NCBI GenBank assembly: GCA_008638375.1 | Contig: CM018035.1 | Span: 36,251,824 to 36,315,823, forward strand | Length of the DNA: 64,000 nucleotides | Origin: Nyssa sinensis | Taxonomy: Eukaryota > Streptophyta > Magnoliopsida > Cornales > Nyssaceae | Direction of reading: 5' to 3' | Part shown: positions 48,371-59,383 of the stretch, piece after piece | How positions within the stretch are numbered: position 1 is the stretch's first letter | Layout of the letters: the number at the start of each line of letters is the position of its first letter | The notes under the pieces: generated by a model | Database searches by the model: none | What the model saw: only the letters and a program-made list of their open reading frames with translations | What the model was told of the DNA's origin: nothing | Translations under genes and position numbers: made by a program

Positions 48371-48947
48371 CTGTGTATTTTCTATGCTTAGGAGTATTTT
48401 GGTCATTTCATATTTTATGCAATTTCGACCCTGAATCATTATTTAGTCATATATAGCTTCCACAATTATTTGGGCCCCTATTGGCATTAATTTCGTCCAA
48501 TTTAAACTTTATTTGGGCTTCGTATTGTATTAGGGGTGTTTTGATAATTTTTTATCTCATGGTGGGACCACCTTGGAGTCCCTGGATGTCCAATTTGACA
48601 TGTCCATTGTGTCCGAAACGTCCAAAAATATTAAGATAACCTTTTTCAGATCTCAATTTGGACTTTATTTGCTTTATTTAGGGCCCAGGGGTAAAATGGT
48701 CATTTTACCCTATTTATAAAATAATTTAATTAATTATTAAATTATTAAATATTTTTTAGGGGTTTACTTGAATACAATTCTCAAAATTTGGGCCAAAATA
48801 GTATTATCTAAAGGCTTAGGGGTCAAATTCGAATTATGAAAAGTTATGGTTTATTTTTAAATTTTAGAACCATTAAAACCAATGGGTTTATTAGTTTTAA
48901 CCCTGGACCGGCCCAACTAGCCTTCGAACCAACCGGTTCAGGCTACT
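48371..48947 (-). mobile_element. 3' LTR of element C, part 1
   Basis: Minus-strand LTR sequence with the CATTTTGGTCATTT-type words and an AACCGGTTCAGG motif at its right edge. Its outer end is missing at the junction with fragment G, and its continuation lies at 52435 beyond the nested solo LTR. Confidence 0.65.
48943..48947. repeat. Left target-site duplication of solo LTR H
   Basis: CTACT, identical to 52435-52439. Confidence 0.88.
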
Positions 48948-51900
48948 TGTCATGACTCGAGACCCACCCTATGCGGATATCGTGTCAAGCACCCGATCCG
49001 ACGCTACTTGTCGAACCAAGGGTCTCAACTTGCAACACAATCAGTGCTACTAACATGCAACAACTAAATGTGGAAGAAAATAAATAAAAGCTGCATGTGA
49101 TATATTTAATGTTTACAAAATGCGGAATATAAAATTTCTTAATACAACTGTTCATCCCCAAGACGTGGATAACATGGGAGAGCTACAAGACTGTCTGTAC
49201 TAAGTATTACACTTACAACTTCAAAAGAAATGTCCACTGCTATCTAGCTGACTGCTACTGTTCTTCTACAGCTTCCTTTCTTGAAAGGGGTGGTAAGTTT
49301 GGGGTGAGCTAACTAAAGCCTAATAAGTAATTCTCCTTTGCTCTGCCATGTGTACATGAATATAGAAAGCATTATCCATAAAAGAACTAGGGATAAATGT
49401 AGATGTGCTAGCCAGTCAATGAATATAGAACTCAATATCAAATGATAGAAACTCAAATGATAAAGCAATGAAATCTGTCTGATAATATAATCATACAAGC
49501 TACAGTCATGAGCTGTCTCAAGTATAATCATATGCATTCAAAAAGATGTGAAATCTTATGATCATTCATAATGGTATAACATGATCAAGCTATGATAATC
49601 AATAAGAGATACTGATAACAACAATGTGGATGCACTTTAACTTGGGGCCTGGCATACCCCTTAATTCATTTTATTCCCTTTTTCCTCGATCTCTTAGCCA
49701 AGCACTAACCCGTCGGTTCAATACTCGCCTCGCAGATCCCACTTTAACTGCCATTTTAAATACCACTTTTTATTCCGTTTTCTCAACCCGTAGGTCTAAT
49801 AAGCATCAGATGGAGTTTGTGACTGAGCACAAATCTGGCTACAATATAATATATCGAGATCATGCTAAATCCAATAAACAGTAAATGCGATAACACTATC
49901 TCAACAGCGAAAAGAGACTGTTGCCTTAGCAGGCGAATATAAACTGGGCTGTTGAGATCTTGCCCCTTGAGGCCTATGTACAGAGCGTACAAAAATCATG
50001 ATCAAGATATATAACAGTTAATAAACACTTTCCACAAGATAGAGCAATATCAATGTGGACCCAATAACCGTTCTGATATGTATGGAATACGATGGATAGT
50101 ATAAGAAAAACTGTTGACATGGCTGGGAAGGTAACATGTACATAGATCAGAGATTACTTACCTCTTAAACCGTTTATGTTTTTTCACAATAAAACCAAGT
50201 CATTGTTTCTTCCTTTTTGAAATCCCTATTCATCAATAGATAATATATCTCAGTTTACCTTTTCATAAGTTATGCTATTCATCAAGTTTTATGCTTCTTT
50301 ACTATTACTTCCTCTTTTACTAAATTAGACTCTACCATTGAATCTGGAACGTCGAACAAAGTCGATTTAGGCTTTCGTGGAATTCAATTCAGACTTCTGT
50401 ACTGAAAAGGGCAAAATGGTCATTTCGTACTTTTACGGGTATTTTATTTTTTGGGACCTCGTCTTGCTAAACGGACCTCATCATTGGTCTTAGAATGTCC
50501 GAGATAGTTAAATACACTATTCATATGTTTAATTTGGACATCGTTACTATAAAGGATAAAAGGGTCATTTTATACTTTTACGTGTTCTCACTTTTTGAGA
50601 CCTCTTTTTACAAATCGAACTCCACGGTTGAGTCCGGAACGTTCAAAATAATAAAAATTCACTATTCTTTTATTCTAATCGGAGTCCGTTTGACTACTTT
50701 TTGACTCAGTAGCATTTTTGTAATTTTTCATTATTTTAAATTAATTAATTAAATTAATATTTTATTCTGGGGGGTCAAATCATAATAATTAATAGTTGGG
50801 GGGTCAGTTTGTAAATTCCTAAACTTTTGGGTTCAATTTCAATTTCAAAAAATCCTATTCTAAATACGGATAACCAAACAGTGAATAAGCTCCAAAACTA
50901 GAATAGGATATCCCTATTCCCAATTCAATTTCTATTTTAATTTCTTATCCATGTTGCCAAACGCTCCCAATTTAATTTTAAAATCTTTTAAACCTAAATA
51001 AATATGGTGTCGTTCAATATATTTGTTCTTGTTTCGGTCGGGTCCCGACCTGGATCCGAACCATGACCCGAATCCGACCCAAGACTAAACAGTCTTCTTC
51101 CCCGTTTTTTCGGTGGAACTCCGGTAGGGTTCCGGTGTGAACAGTCGCCTTCTCCAGCGATGGAGACTGAATTTCAGTCAACTTTTAACAGTTTTTAAAT
51201 GCCATTTTCTTTTAAATTTAATGTAGATCTCATTTCAAATGTTGGTTTTCAATTTAATGTACTAAATCCTCACGAAATTGGGTCAACCCGAAACTCCGGT
51301 GACCTGTAATTTTTACATTTTATGCTCGATTTCTCACTGTTTCAACTTCTATTTGTTTCTATTTACTTTCTGCACCTCACAACAACTATTCCCCATCATC
51401 TATTCTAAGTTTTACACATAAAATGTTAGGTTTCCAATTTATCCTCTAAGACCTGCAACTGCTGTTTTCTCATCCAATTTTTAACCATTCTTCTCAATTC
51501 TTTTTGCATTTAAATCCTTATTTCATGCTTAAGACAGCCCTATAATTCAAACTAAACAAATCATGCTAAAACTGAAAAACAGAATAGTTGCTTACCTTTT
51601 CAAAACCTGGTTTTCTTTCTGTGTTTTCTCCTTCTTCCTCTCTGTTTCAGCTTCGGAGCTACTTCTGAATATCTCCCAATACCCACAGTTCTCTCTCAGT
51701 TTTCTTTTCTCTCCTTCTTTTCTTCTTACACGACACACATATATATACACAAAACAAAACCTGCTTCTCTCTCTCTCTCTACTCTCTCTCTCTTTCTCTC
51801 TCTTCCTCAGCCCCTTTCCTTGACTTCCTCTTTCTGCCCCATTAAATTTCCCTTTTCCCCTTTCCCAAGAATGCAGCTTTGCATTCATGACTTGGAGATA

Positions 51901-52434
51901 TTTGTATATAACATATATATTATATTCACACACATACACATACATACACACTTACACCAACCGACACACACACACTACACCCACATGCTGTTGCTTGACA
52001 GCTTCCTTTCCCTTCTTTCTTTTCTTTCTTTTACATTTTAAACACACATACATATATATACACTTATATATTATACTATATCATAATTATATATATGTAT
52101 AAATACATGATTTATACCTATCTTATACATATATATACACGTATATACTAATTTCTAAGCGCATATACATACCTTGATATTTGACGAGCTATGCATGTGT
52201 ATGTACGTATGCATGCATGGAAATGCGTGCATGTATGCATTATGAGGCATGGCCTTGGGTAGCTCGAGTACTGCCTGACACTGATTGTATAACTGACACT
52301 GTTTAGGTTCCATAGTCGTATAGTACATATGAGGTCATAATATATAGAGTTTTAACAGCTCGATTACATCTGATAGTACAATACCTGACCCGGTCTACCT
52401 CGGTATACGTGCTAACCCGGGTCAGGGTATTACA
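48948..52434 (-). mobile_element. Solo LTR H (3.49 kb), nested in element C
   Basis: Runs TGTCATGACTCG to CAGGGTATTACA with a perfect 5-bp duplication CTACT on both sides. Read in sense it has donor-like sites at 51589-51600 and 50153-50166, a CT/GA tract (about 51765-51805), a GGGTCGG region (about 51030-51085), and dyad motifs at 50473-50491 and 50617-50635. It lies inside the 3' LTR of element C, so it is younger than C. Confidence 0.92.
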
Positions 52435-53540
52435 CTACTTCATAGAAGCAGAATAGCATGCTCCTGCTCTCCCTTTTATTCGAGCTTTGGTTACCCCTTA
52501 TTATAATTTTTGGTTTCTTATCTTTACGTCCAAACAAGCGAAATTACATTTTAAAAACAGACCTTAAACGACACTGCTTCAGGTCAACCATGTTTGCGCT
52601 CTGTCGGGTCCTAAACTGACTCGACCCAAGGTCCAACCCGTCACTTTTGACTTGTTTTCCCCACGCTTTTCCGGCACCTTCTCCGACGTCATCTCCAGCA
52701 CCGATCGCCAAAACTGTTCATTTTTCTTTTGTTTTTCTTATAGTTTTGACATCCATTTTTGATGCTTTTCATATCAAATTGATTCTAGGAACCTCAAGGA
52801 TTCATTTAGTACTATTTTAGACCTCAAACAGTCCAACTTCTGACACCCATTTTAAATTTTTTGACCATGCACCGGTTCTAAAACTTGACTATAAAATGGT
52901 CATTTCTTGACCATTTTTTGTGATTCAAAATGTTTTGGACTCCTTATAACATTCTTTATGATGTTTTGTTCCAAAAATAAAGTTTGGTTTAACTTGAATT
53001 TTTACTGCTTTTGGCCGTGAGTTACAAAGTATTTTCTTTCAATTTCTCTATTGATTTTTGGGTTCCAATTGCATTCAAAACATAAGAAGAGGTATTTGAA
53101 AACTTACTTGGCCTAATGCCCAACCTTGGAAGCTCTTCTTCTCCCTCTGTCCATGGTGGAATTACACTACTACAACAACTTCCCTTGCTCTCTATCTATA
53201 TAGCTCACACATACGCGACCTTCTGTCTCTTTTTTCTCTCTTTCTCACTTCAGCTTTTTCTCTTTAACCGATCCTCACAATCGATGGCTACTACTTACTC
53301 ACCCCTCACATTACTCACACAAATTCCACTTGTCCAACTTGCATACACACATGCGACACCACACATTTCAGCTGTATTTATATATACATATATTCAGCAC
53401 ACATTCACCTGCCCACACCACATTCACCCACCTCATACATGTGCTGACTCACCATATATATACAGCACATACACAAGTTTATATATACATATACATACTA
53501 CATAATTCACACACACACACACACATATATATTTTTTTTC
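52435..53540 (-). mobile_element. 3' LTR of element C, part 2
   Basis: Continues the LTR after the nested solo LTR, starting with the second CTACT copy. It shows the GGGTCGG-type block (52600-52640), a donor-like site in sense AAGTAAGTT (about 53101-53110), and CA/TA repeats to about 53530. The expected TATTACA end and PPT are missing, so the right border is approximate. Confidence 0.6.
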
Positions 53541-55473
53541 CTTACATTTTTTTTTATGTAATATTTCCTAATGTTTACTTGATAGTCTTGTTCAATCAGT
53601 ATTTACCTCCTAATAATCCATTTGTCTTTACCCTATATGACTCACTCAAGAATTCTCATATTTCGGATATATCATTAATCCATTTGGAGTTTCAACTCCT
53701 CAGACCATCTCTCATATATATTTGTTGTTAAATCTACTAATTTTCTAAGATTTCACAATCCCAATTCTATGTCACCTTATATCTTCTAAGAAAGCATTAA
53801 CTGTTGCCTTTGTTCAAATGATATTTCCCCCAATTCATTGATTAATTCACAATTTAATGACTTAAAAGTCATCAACCTCAACACTAGTACGATTCTTCCC
53901 AAGAATCCTTAACCTTTGCCTTTAAGCATACTACTTTCTCCCAAAGTCTCTACTCATTTGATCATCTCAATCGTCCAAGAAACATCAAAGTCAGTCATAG
54001 GATAGTCTTTCCCAAAGGCTAGTAACCTTAGTATTTAAACAAGCTATTGTCCTCCAAAAGTCACCGATCATTTAACTATTTAAACATTGGATTCTTAGTT
54101 TCTTTAAGGGTATCTAATCGGTTAATCACCTTGTACTTATGATCTGTACCTCATATGGTCTATGTATATCATTCATGAATAATGATTTCCTCGTAATACC
54201 TCAAAAATCATATATTATCTCAATTTCATGGTTTCTCTAAATGATTTACTACCAGTTCAGTCTTTACGATCATTTAGATCTCATTGATCTCTAATAGTTA
54301 TTCTGAATCATTTATCATTTACCTTCATATAACTTGGTAGAGTATTTACTAAAATCGGGTCACACATCATCTTAGATCACAAGATTCATTGAATTTCTTT
54401 CTAGTATTTATTCATCATGTGTCAACCTATCATCACATTTCATAAGGCCAATTTTGACAATCTCACTCATTTAGTAATTATCTTCAAGACTCTATTCATC
54501 TCTACCCTATTAGGGCCCACTTGTGACTTACTCAAGATTTTTCATATTTCTAGTACATCATTAATTTATTTAGAGTATCAACTCCTCTTGTAATTATCCA
54601 TTAAGTTTTCTTCAGACTATCTCTTATTCAAGCCTCGTTTATTTATCTATAACATTTATCAAAATCTCCTTAAGTATTTTCAGTATCATTCCTCGAGAAT
54701 CCTCATCATTTATCTTTAAACACACTACTTTTTCTTAAAGATCACTATTTACTTAATCATCCCAATCGTTCAAGAATCACCGATTTCCATCATAACATAT
54801 AGTCTTCTCCCCCAATATATAGGATTCATCAATGATAAACCTCTCGATGGTATTGAAGCAATTAACATGTAACTTAGGGGTTCTGTTTCTAAGTTCAACT
54901 TAGTAGTAAATGCGGGAACTATAAATCAATACGTAGAGTCAATATTTAAACAATATGTGGGCAGGTTGTAAACAATTGGAAAATTCCTTGCGACCATTGG
55001 TACAATAGCCCGATCATCTCTCGGTGGTGTTCTTGAGACATTATCCTTGGTGGACTTTTAGGCAGTTGAGGCATTTAATTATGCCTATATTGTCATAATT
55101 GACCATTCTTTTGGCAAATTTCTTCCCTCCCTATTTTTTGGTTTTTGTTATTGCCACTACTTCATTATAAGTGGTCAACCACTAGGGCCTGATTCTAGGT
55201 AGAGCCTTGGTGACTATTTTTATAAGGCTTTCTATTATGTTCAACTGATCTATCCGATCCATTTCAGTCAGGTGATTTTTGGCTATCGGTGTATTCCTGG
55301 TGTTAACCTTTTCTGTAAAAGATAATCAGTCAATGTATATATAAAATAACAGTCAGTGTTCACATAAAAGTCTAACTTAGTAATGTTAGCGTAATCTATC
55401 GACTGACTCTTAGAATTTAACAGTTCTAGTACTCTAATCCTATCTCCCATGACTCACTAAAACCTAAGGCTCT
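53541..55473 (-). mobile_element. Interior of element C, noncoding
   Basis: AT-rich with no long ORF. Several blocks match the interior of element B in the same order, for example about 54120-54180 and 54850-55020. It is about half the length of B's interior, so it has internal deletions. Confidence 0.7.
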
Positions 55474-55485
55474 GCTCTGATACCA
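55474..55485 (-). other. Primer binding site of element C
   Basis: Minus-strand TGGTATCAGAGC, as in elements A and B, four bases from the LTR edge. Confidence 0.88.
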
Positions 55486-55489
55486 ATTC

Positions 55490-57185
55490 TATCACGACCC
55501 GAAACCCACCCTATGTGGATCTCATGTCGCGGGGCCAACCCAATGGCCGTCCCTACTTTTTCCTTTCTTTGTATCCATAACAATAATATATAATATAAAC
55601 TTAACAGTAAATTAATGGAAGTCTTAATACAATATTGATTGACAACTGAAAAATGTAAATCGACATAACTTAACACAATGCCACTCTTAGGTGGTGAGTA
55701 CATAGGAGAAACTATATTCACTTCTATCATACTCCTCAACTATCCCTCGATGCTCCTGGACTCCTACTGTGGTCCTGCGGCATTCTCACCTGAAAAATAA
55801 GTAAAATCCCATCTCTGACATGGGTTAGGGTTAACAAAGAAAAATATGATCTCATAGGATGAACATTATAGCCAATCATGAAATTCAGTTGCAGTTAATG
55901 GTAAAATGGCACAATGGCTAATGAACAATAAGTCACAATAATCAAGCATGAGTAAGGGTATAACATGAACATGGAAAGCTCAATAAACATCAGTCCGTAC
56001 TGCCATAATAAACTGGTCACAATCAAGTACAATCAATAAGTGAACTATCAACATAGAATTATTCATTGGGAATGGCAACATCCTATGAATCCAATAAACG
56101 TAACGTATCAGTCAATCATAAGTGATGTATTTACTCTATTCAGGGTTTGGCAGACCCTCGATTTTTTGGGGACTGGCATACCCCCTTAACCTCAATGCAT
56201 ATAAAATGCCCTCATAACTTAATGCGTAAAAATGTCATCATTGTCATATATCCGTTTACTGGACTCGACCCGTAGATCCTGTCAACTCAAATAACATCGG
56301 ATGGATATTGTGACTGAACACAAATCTGGCATTCATAATAAATCATGATTCTTTTGTGATTCCATAAGAAGTATATAGAAATGGAATATCATGCAATGGA
56401 CATATAACAGTAGGCCTTTCAAGGCACAGTACAACATAACAATCATGATATAGTAGTCAATAAACATCCATAAGATAGAACAATATCAATTATGGAACAA
56501 TAACAGTTGGTATGTTCAAGAGTACGAAATTGGCAGTAATAGAAAGAACGTGGCTTGGAAGACCACATGTAAGAGATAGGGGTTTACTTACCTTTACAGC
56601 TGTATGATCTACTTTAATACTTCATAATTTTCTCCTTTCTTTTCGACTTGCCTATACATCAATAAACGTGTCTCAGTTCTAATATCATTTATCAGATTGT
56701 ATACTTCGTTACTCTAAGTGTCTCTTTTACTAATTTATATTCTACCATTGAGTCTGGAATGTCAAAGAAAGTCAGTTTAGACTTTTACGGTTTTCCAATT
56801 TGGACTTTTATACCGAAAAAGATAAAACGGTCATTTTACATGTTTCTATTTTTGGGGACCTATTTTCACAAATCGGACTTCACCTTTGAGTCCATAAGGT
56901 TTGAAACAATAAAAATTCACTATTTACTTAATTTAATCGGAGTTCATTTGACTCACATTTGACTTAGGGGCATTTTGGTCATTTGGCATATCTACTGGGT
57001 ATTTTATTTTTATTTTTATTTTGATATTCGTTCATGGCTTTCTCGGCCATCGCTCGGGCATCATTTATACATCCCAAACTATTGAGATTCCAAAACTGTC
57101 CATTTCATTTGATATCATAAGATAAAGCCCTAATGACTCGGTTTTACATGGGTCGCTCAGTTACAATTCGAGTTAGGGTATTACA
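55490..57185 (-). mobile_element. 5' LTR of element C, internally deleted (1.7 kb)
   Basis: Starts TATCACGACCCG (TG changed to TA) after the PBS and ends AGGGTATTACA. It aligns by eye with LTR D for the first 1.5 kb and the last 0.15 kb, but lacks about 1.3 kb that D has between. The join lies in a TATTTT/TTTTTA-rich string near 57000-57030. It retains a donor-like site in sense AAAGGTAAGTAAACC (56582-56595) and a dyad motif at 56875-56893. Confidence 0.85.
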
Positions 57186-58718
57186 ATATATATGAAGGAA
57201 ACTGAAAGAAATGGAATGAAAATTAGATCACTTTAATCCTAAATACATACTAAAGGATCCCTTGACATGGATTAAAATAAAGAAAAAGCACTGAAGTAAA
57301 ACTGAAAAACACCAGAGCAATAGGCTCAAGGGCAAATGTACGAAGTGGGAAGGTGTTAGGCCCTCACTTTGCCCCATCCGAATGGATTGGCCTTAAATAT
57401 TTACTGGCAATGCTATTTTATCATGAGAAAACTGAAAAGAGAGATGTGAGTATGGAAAAGATAAACAGTAAAGAATCTGATATGAATAAACAAAATATAA
57501 CAGATAAGACAAGAAGAAGATCTGACTCGGGCCCGAAGGCTTCTTACGTTATCCATTCAAAAAATAGAATCAGAGTCTCGTAGTTCTCCAGTTTACCCTC
57601 TTTTAACAAGAGTGATAAAAGAGGCGAGATCAACCAGATCTAAAGAAAATTGTTAAGAGTTTGAGAGTGTACCTTATTCAATCGTGGTAGTCGGGCAACA
57701 CTTTGGCTAGAAAAATCTGGATCGAAGGCTTTAATCGGGCAGATCTACAACTTGTTCTTTGGTTTGGAAAGCGTCACTTCGGCTTGCTTCGTGAAGGGAG
57801 GCTATTACTTCGGCAGGGCTTCGGCCTCGGGAAATAGAGAGTTCTTATAGAGAGAACTCTAGAATTATGTTAGCAGCGTAAGGCTATGGAAATCATGTAC
57901 TTCGTTCTTTCGTGTGTCTCTCAAATTGATGTCTTGAAGGCTCCATTTGTAGGAAAATATGGAGATTTGATCCAATGGTCTAAAATGAAACCCTAAAATA
58001 GAAGGCTAGGATCATGTCTTGAGTGATAATTATCTAATTAAATAAATAAAAAATTAAATAGGAATGATTATCCTAACTGAATAAATTAATAAATAATTAT
58101 GACAATGCATGAACAAATAGATTTGGATGTCTACATGCAAGAGCCAATGAGATAAAAGAGAAACAAAAGTTAATTAAAAAATAAACTCTAAAATAAAAAT
58201 GTTTGGGTTCAATAGTATCTCAATTTAAGGAAATATCAAGCAACCAGATTTATGAAAATTCTAAAAATGGAAAGTCCTAATTAAGCTTAAATAAACTACT
58301 ATCACTTAAGATCACCAAATTGCCCCTAATTTGGTGAAGATTCCCTTGATTGTCACAAGACATGTGAAATGACCAAATTATCCCCAATTCGTCACCAAAG
58401 GGCTAAAGTTACCAAAATATCCCTAAAGGGGTAAAATGATATTGAAATTATAAAAATGCCCCTCAAGTGACTAGGAAGTCTTACTGAGGGTAGGATTATG
58501 CCAAAATTGCCAAAATGCCCTTAAGGGGCAAAAAGGTGCTAAAATTATTGAAATGCCCTCTGATGGGCAGAAGAGTCCTAACGGGAATAGGACTCTATTA
58601 GAAGGAGTCCTAATGAGAATATGACTTAATTGGGAAGAATCCCTACTTTAAGTAGGCTTCTTAGCATAATTATTGGTTTTTACTACTTAATCAAGAGTCA
58701 CAAAATGAGGTGTCTACA
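57186..58718 (-). mobile_element. Possible LTR fragment of another gypsy family
   Basis: Contains GGGAAGGTGTTAGGC (about 57348) and ends AGGTGTCTACA at 58718. I associate both with LTRs of Ogre/Tat-type plant gypsy elements (TGTAGACACC start on the minus strand). There is no ORF of note and no matching second end, so the call is tentative. 58300-58600 repeats words like AAAATGCCC. Confidence 0.35.
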
Positions 58719-58899
58719 GAAAGCCCTTCGTTGATGGAATTTGCGAGCAAGTGAATGTCAACGTAAGAAAAATAGAGAACCATTTTGACCTTGATTTGTG
58801 ATTTTTGTTTGATATGGTCGAACTCATTCCTCTATGAGATTCCTAAGTATCACCCTTAGACGAATCAGACCGTTTGTTGTTCATGACTATCGGAAATGA

Positions 58900-59383
58900 G
58901 TGTTGTCCTTACCGAATTTTCTCTGAAGAGACTCGTCTTAATAGGACTATTATGAGGTTACGCCCTTGAGAATGACTCATCGGAGTCTTACTTGATAAGA
59001 AATGCGATCCTAACAAGTCTTTTATGAGGTTGTGTTCTCACGATATGATTTTATGTCCTCAGATATTTTACCTACAAAGAAATTCCATCCTAGTACATTG
59101 GTAAGAGAGAAATGCGACAAACGGCTTACCCGAAAGGAACATTATCCTAATAGAATGATAAAATGTGATGCGATCGATTACTGACTTGAAAGGAATGCTA
59201 TCCTAATAGAATGGTGAATCTGCGTCCTCATACGACATTCTTAAAAGGAATGTAATCCTAATAGGCTGATAAAATGCGTTCTCAGGCGACTTACCTGAAA
59301 GAAATGCTATCCTAACAAGATAATGAATTTGCATCCTCAAACGACTTCCCTAAAAGGAATGCTATCGTAATAAGCTGATAAAA
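58900..59383. repeat. Degenerate tandem repeat, about 55-70 bp period
   Basis: Diverged units share AAAGGAATGCTATCCTAATA followed by a GATAAAATGCG-type word and an ACGACTTAC-type word. About five clear units lie between 59100 and 59383, with fainter ones before. LTR D begins right inside the last unit. Confidence 0.7.
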
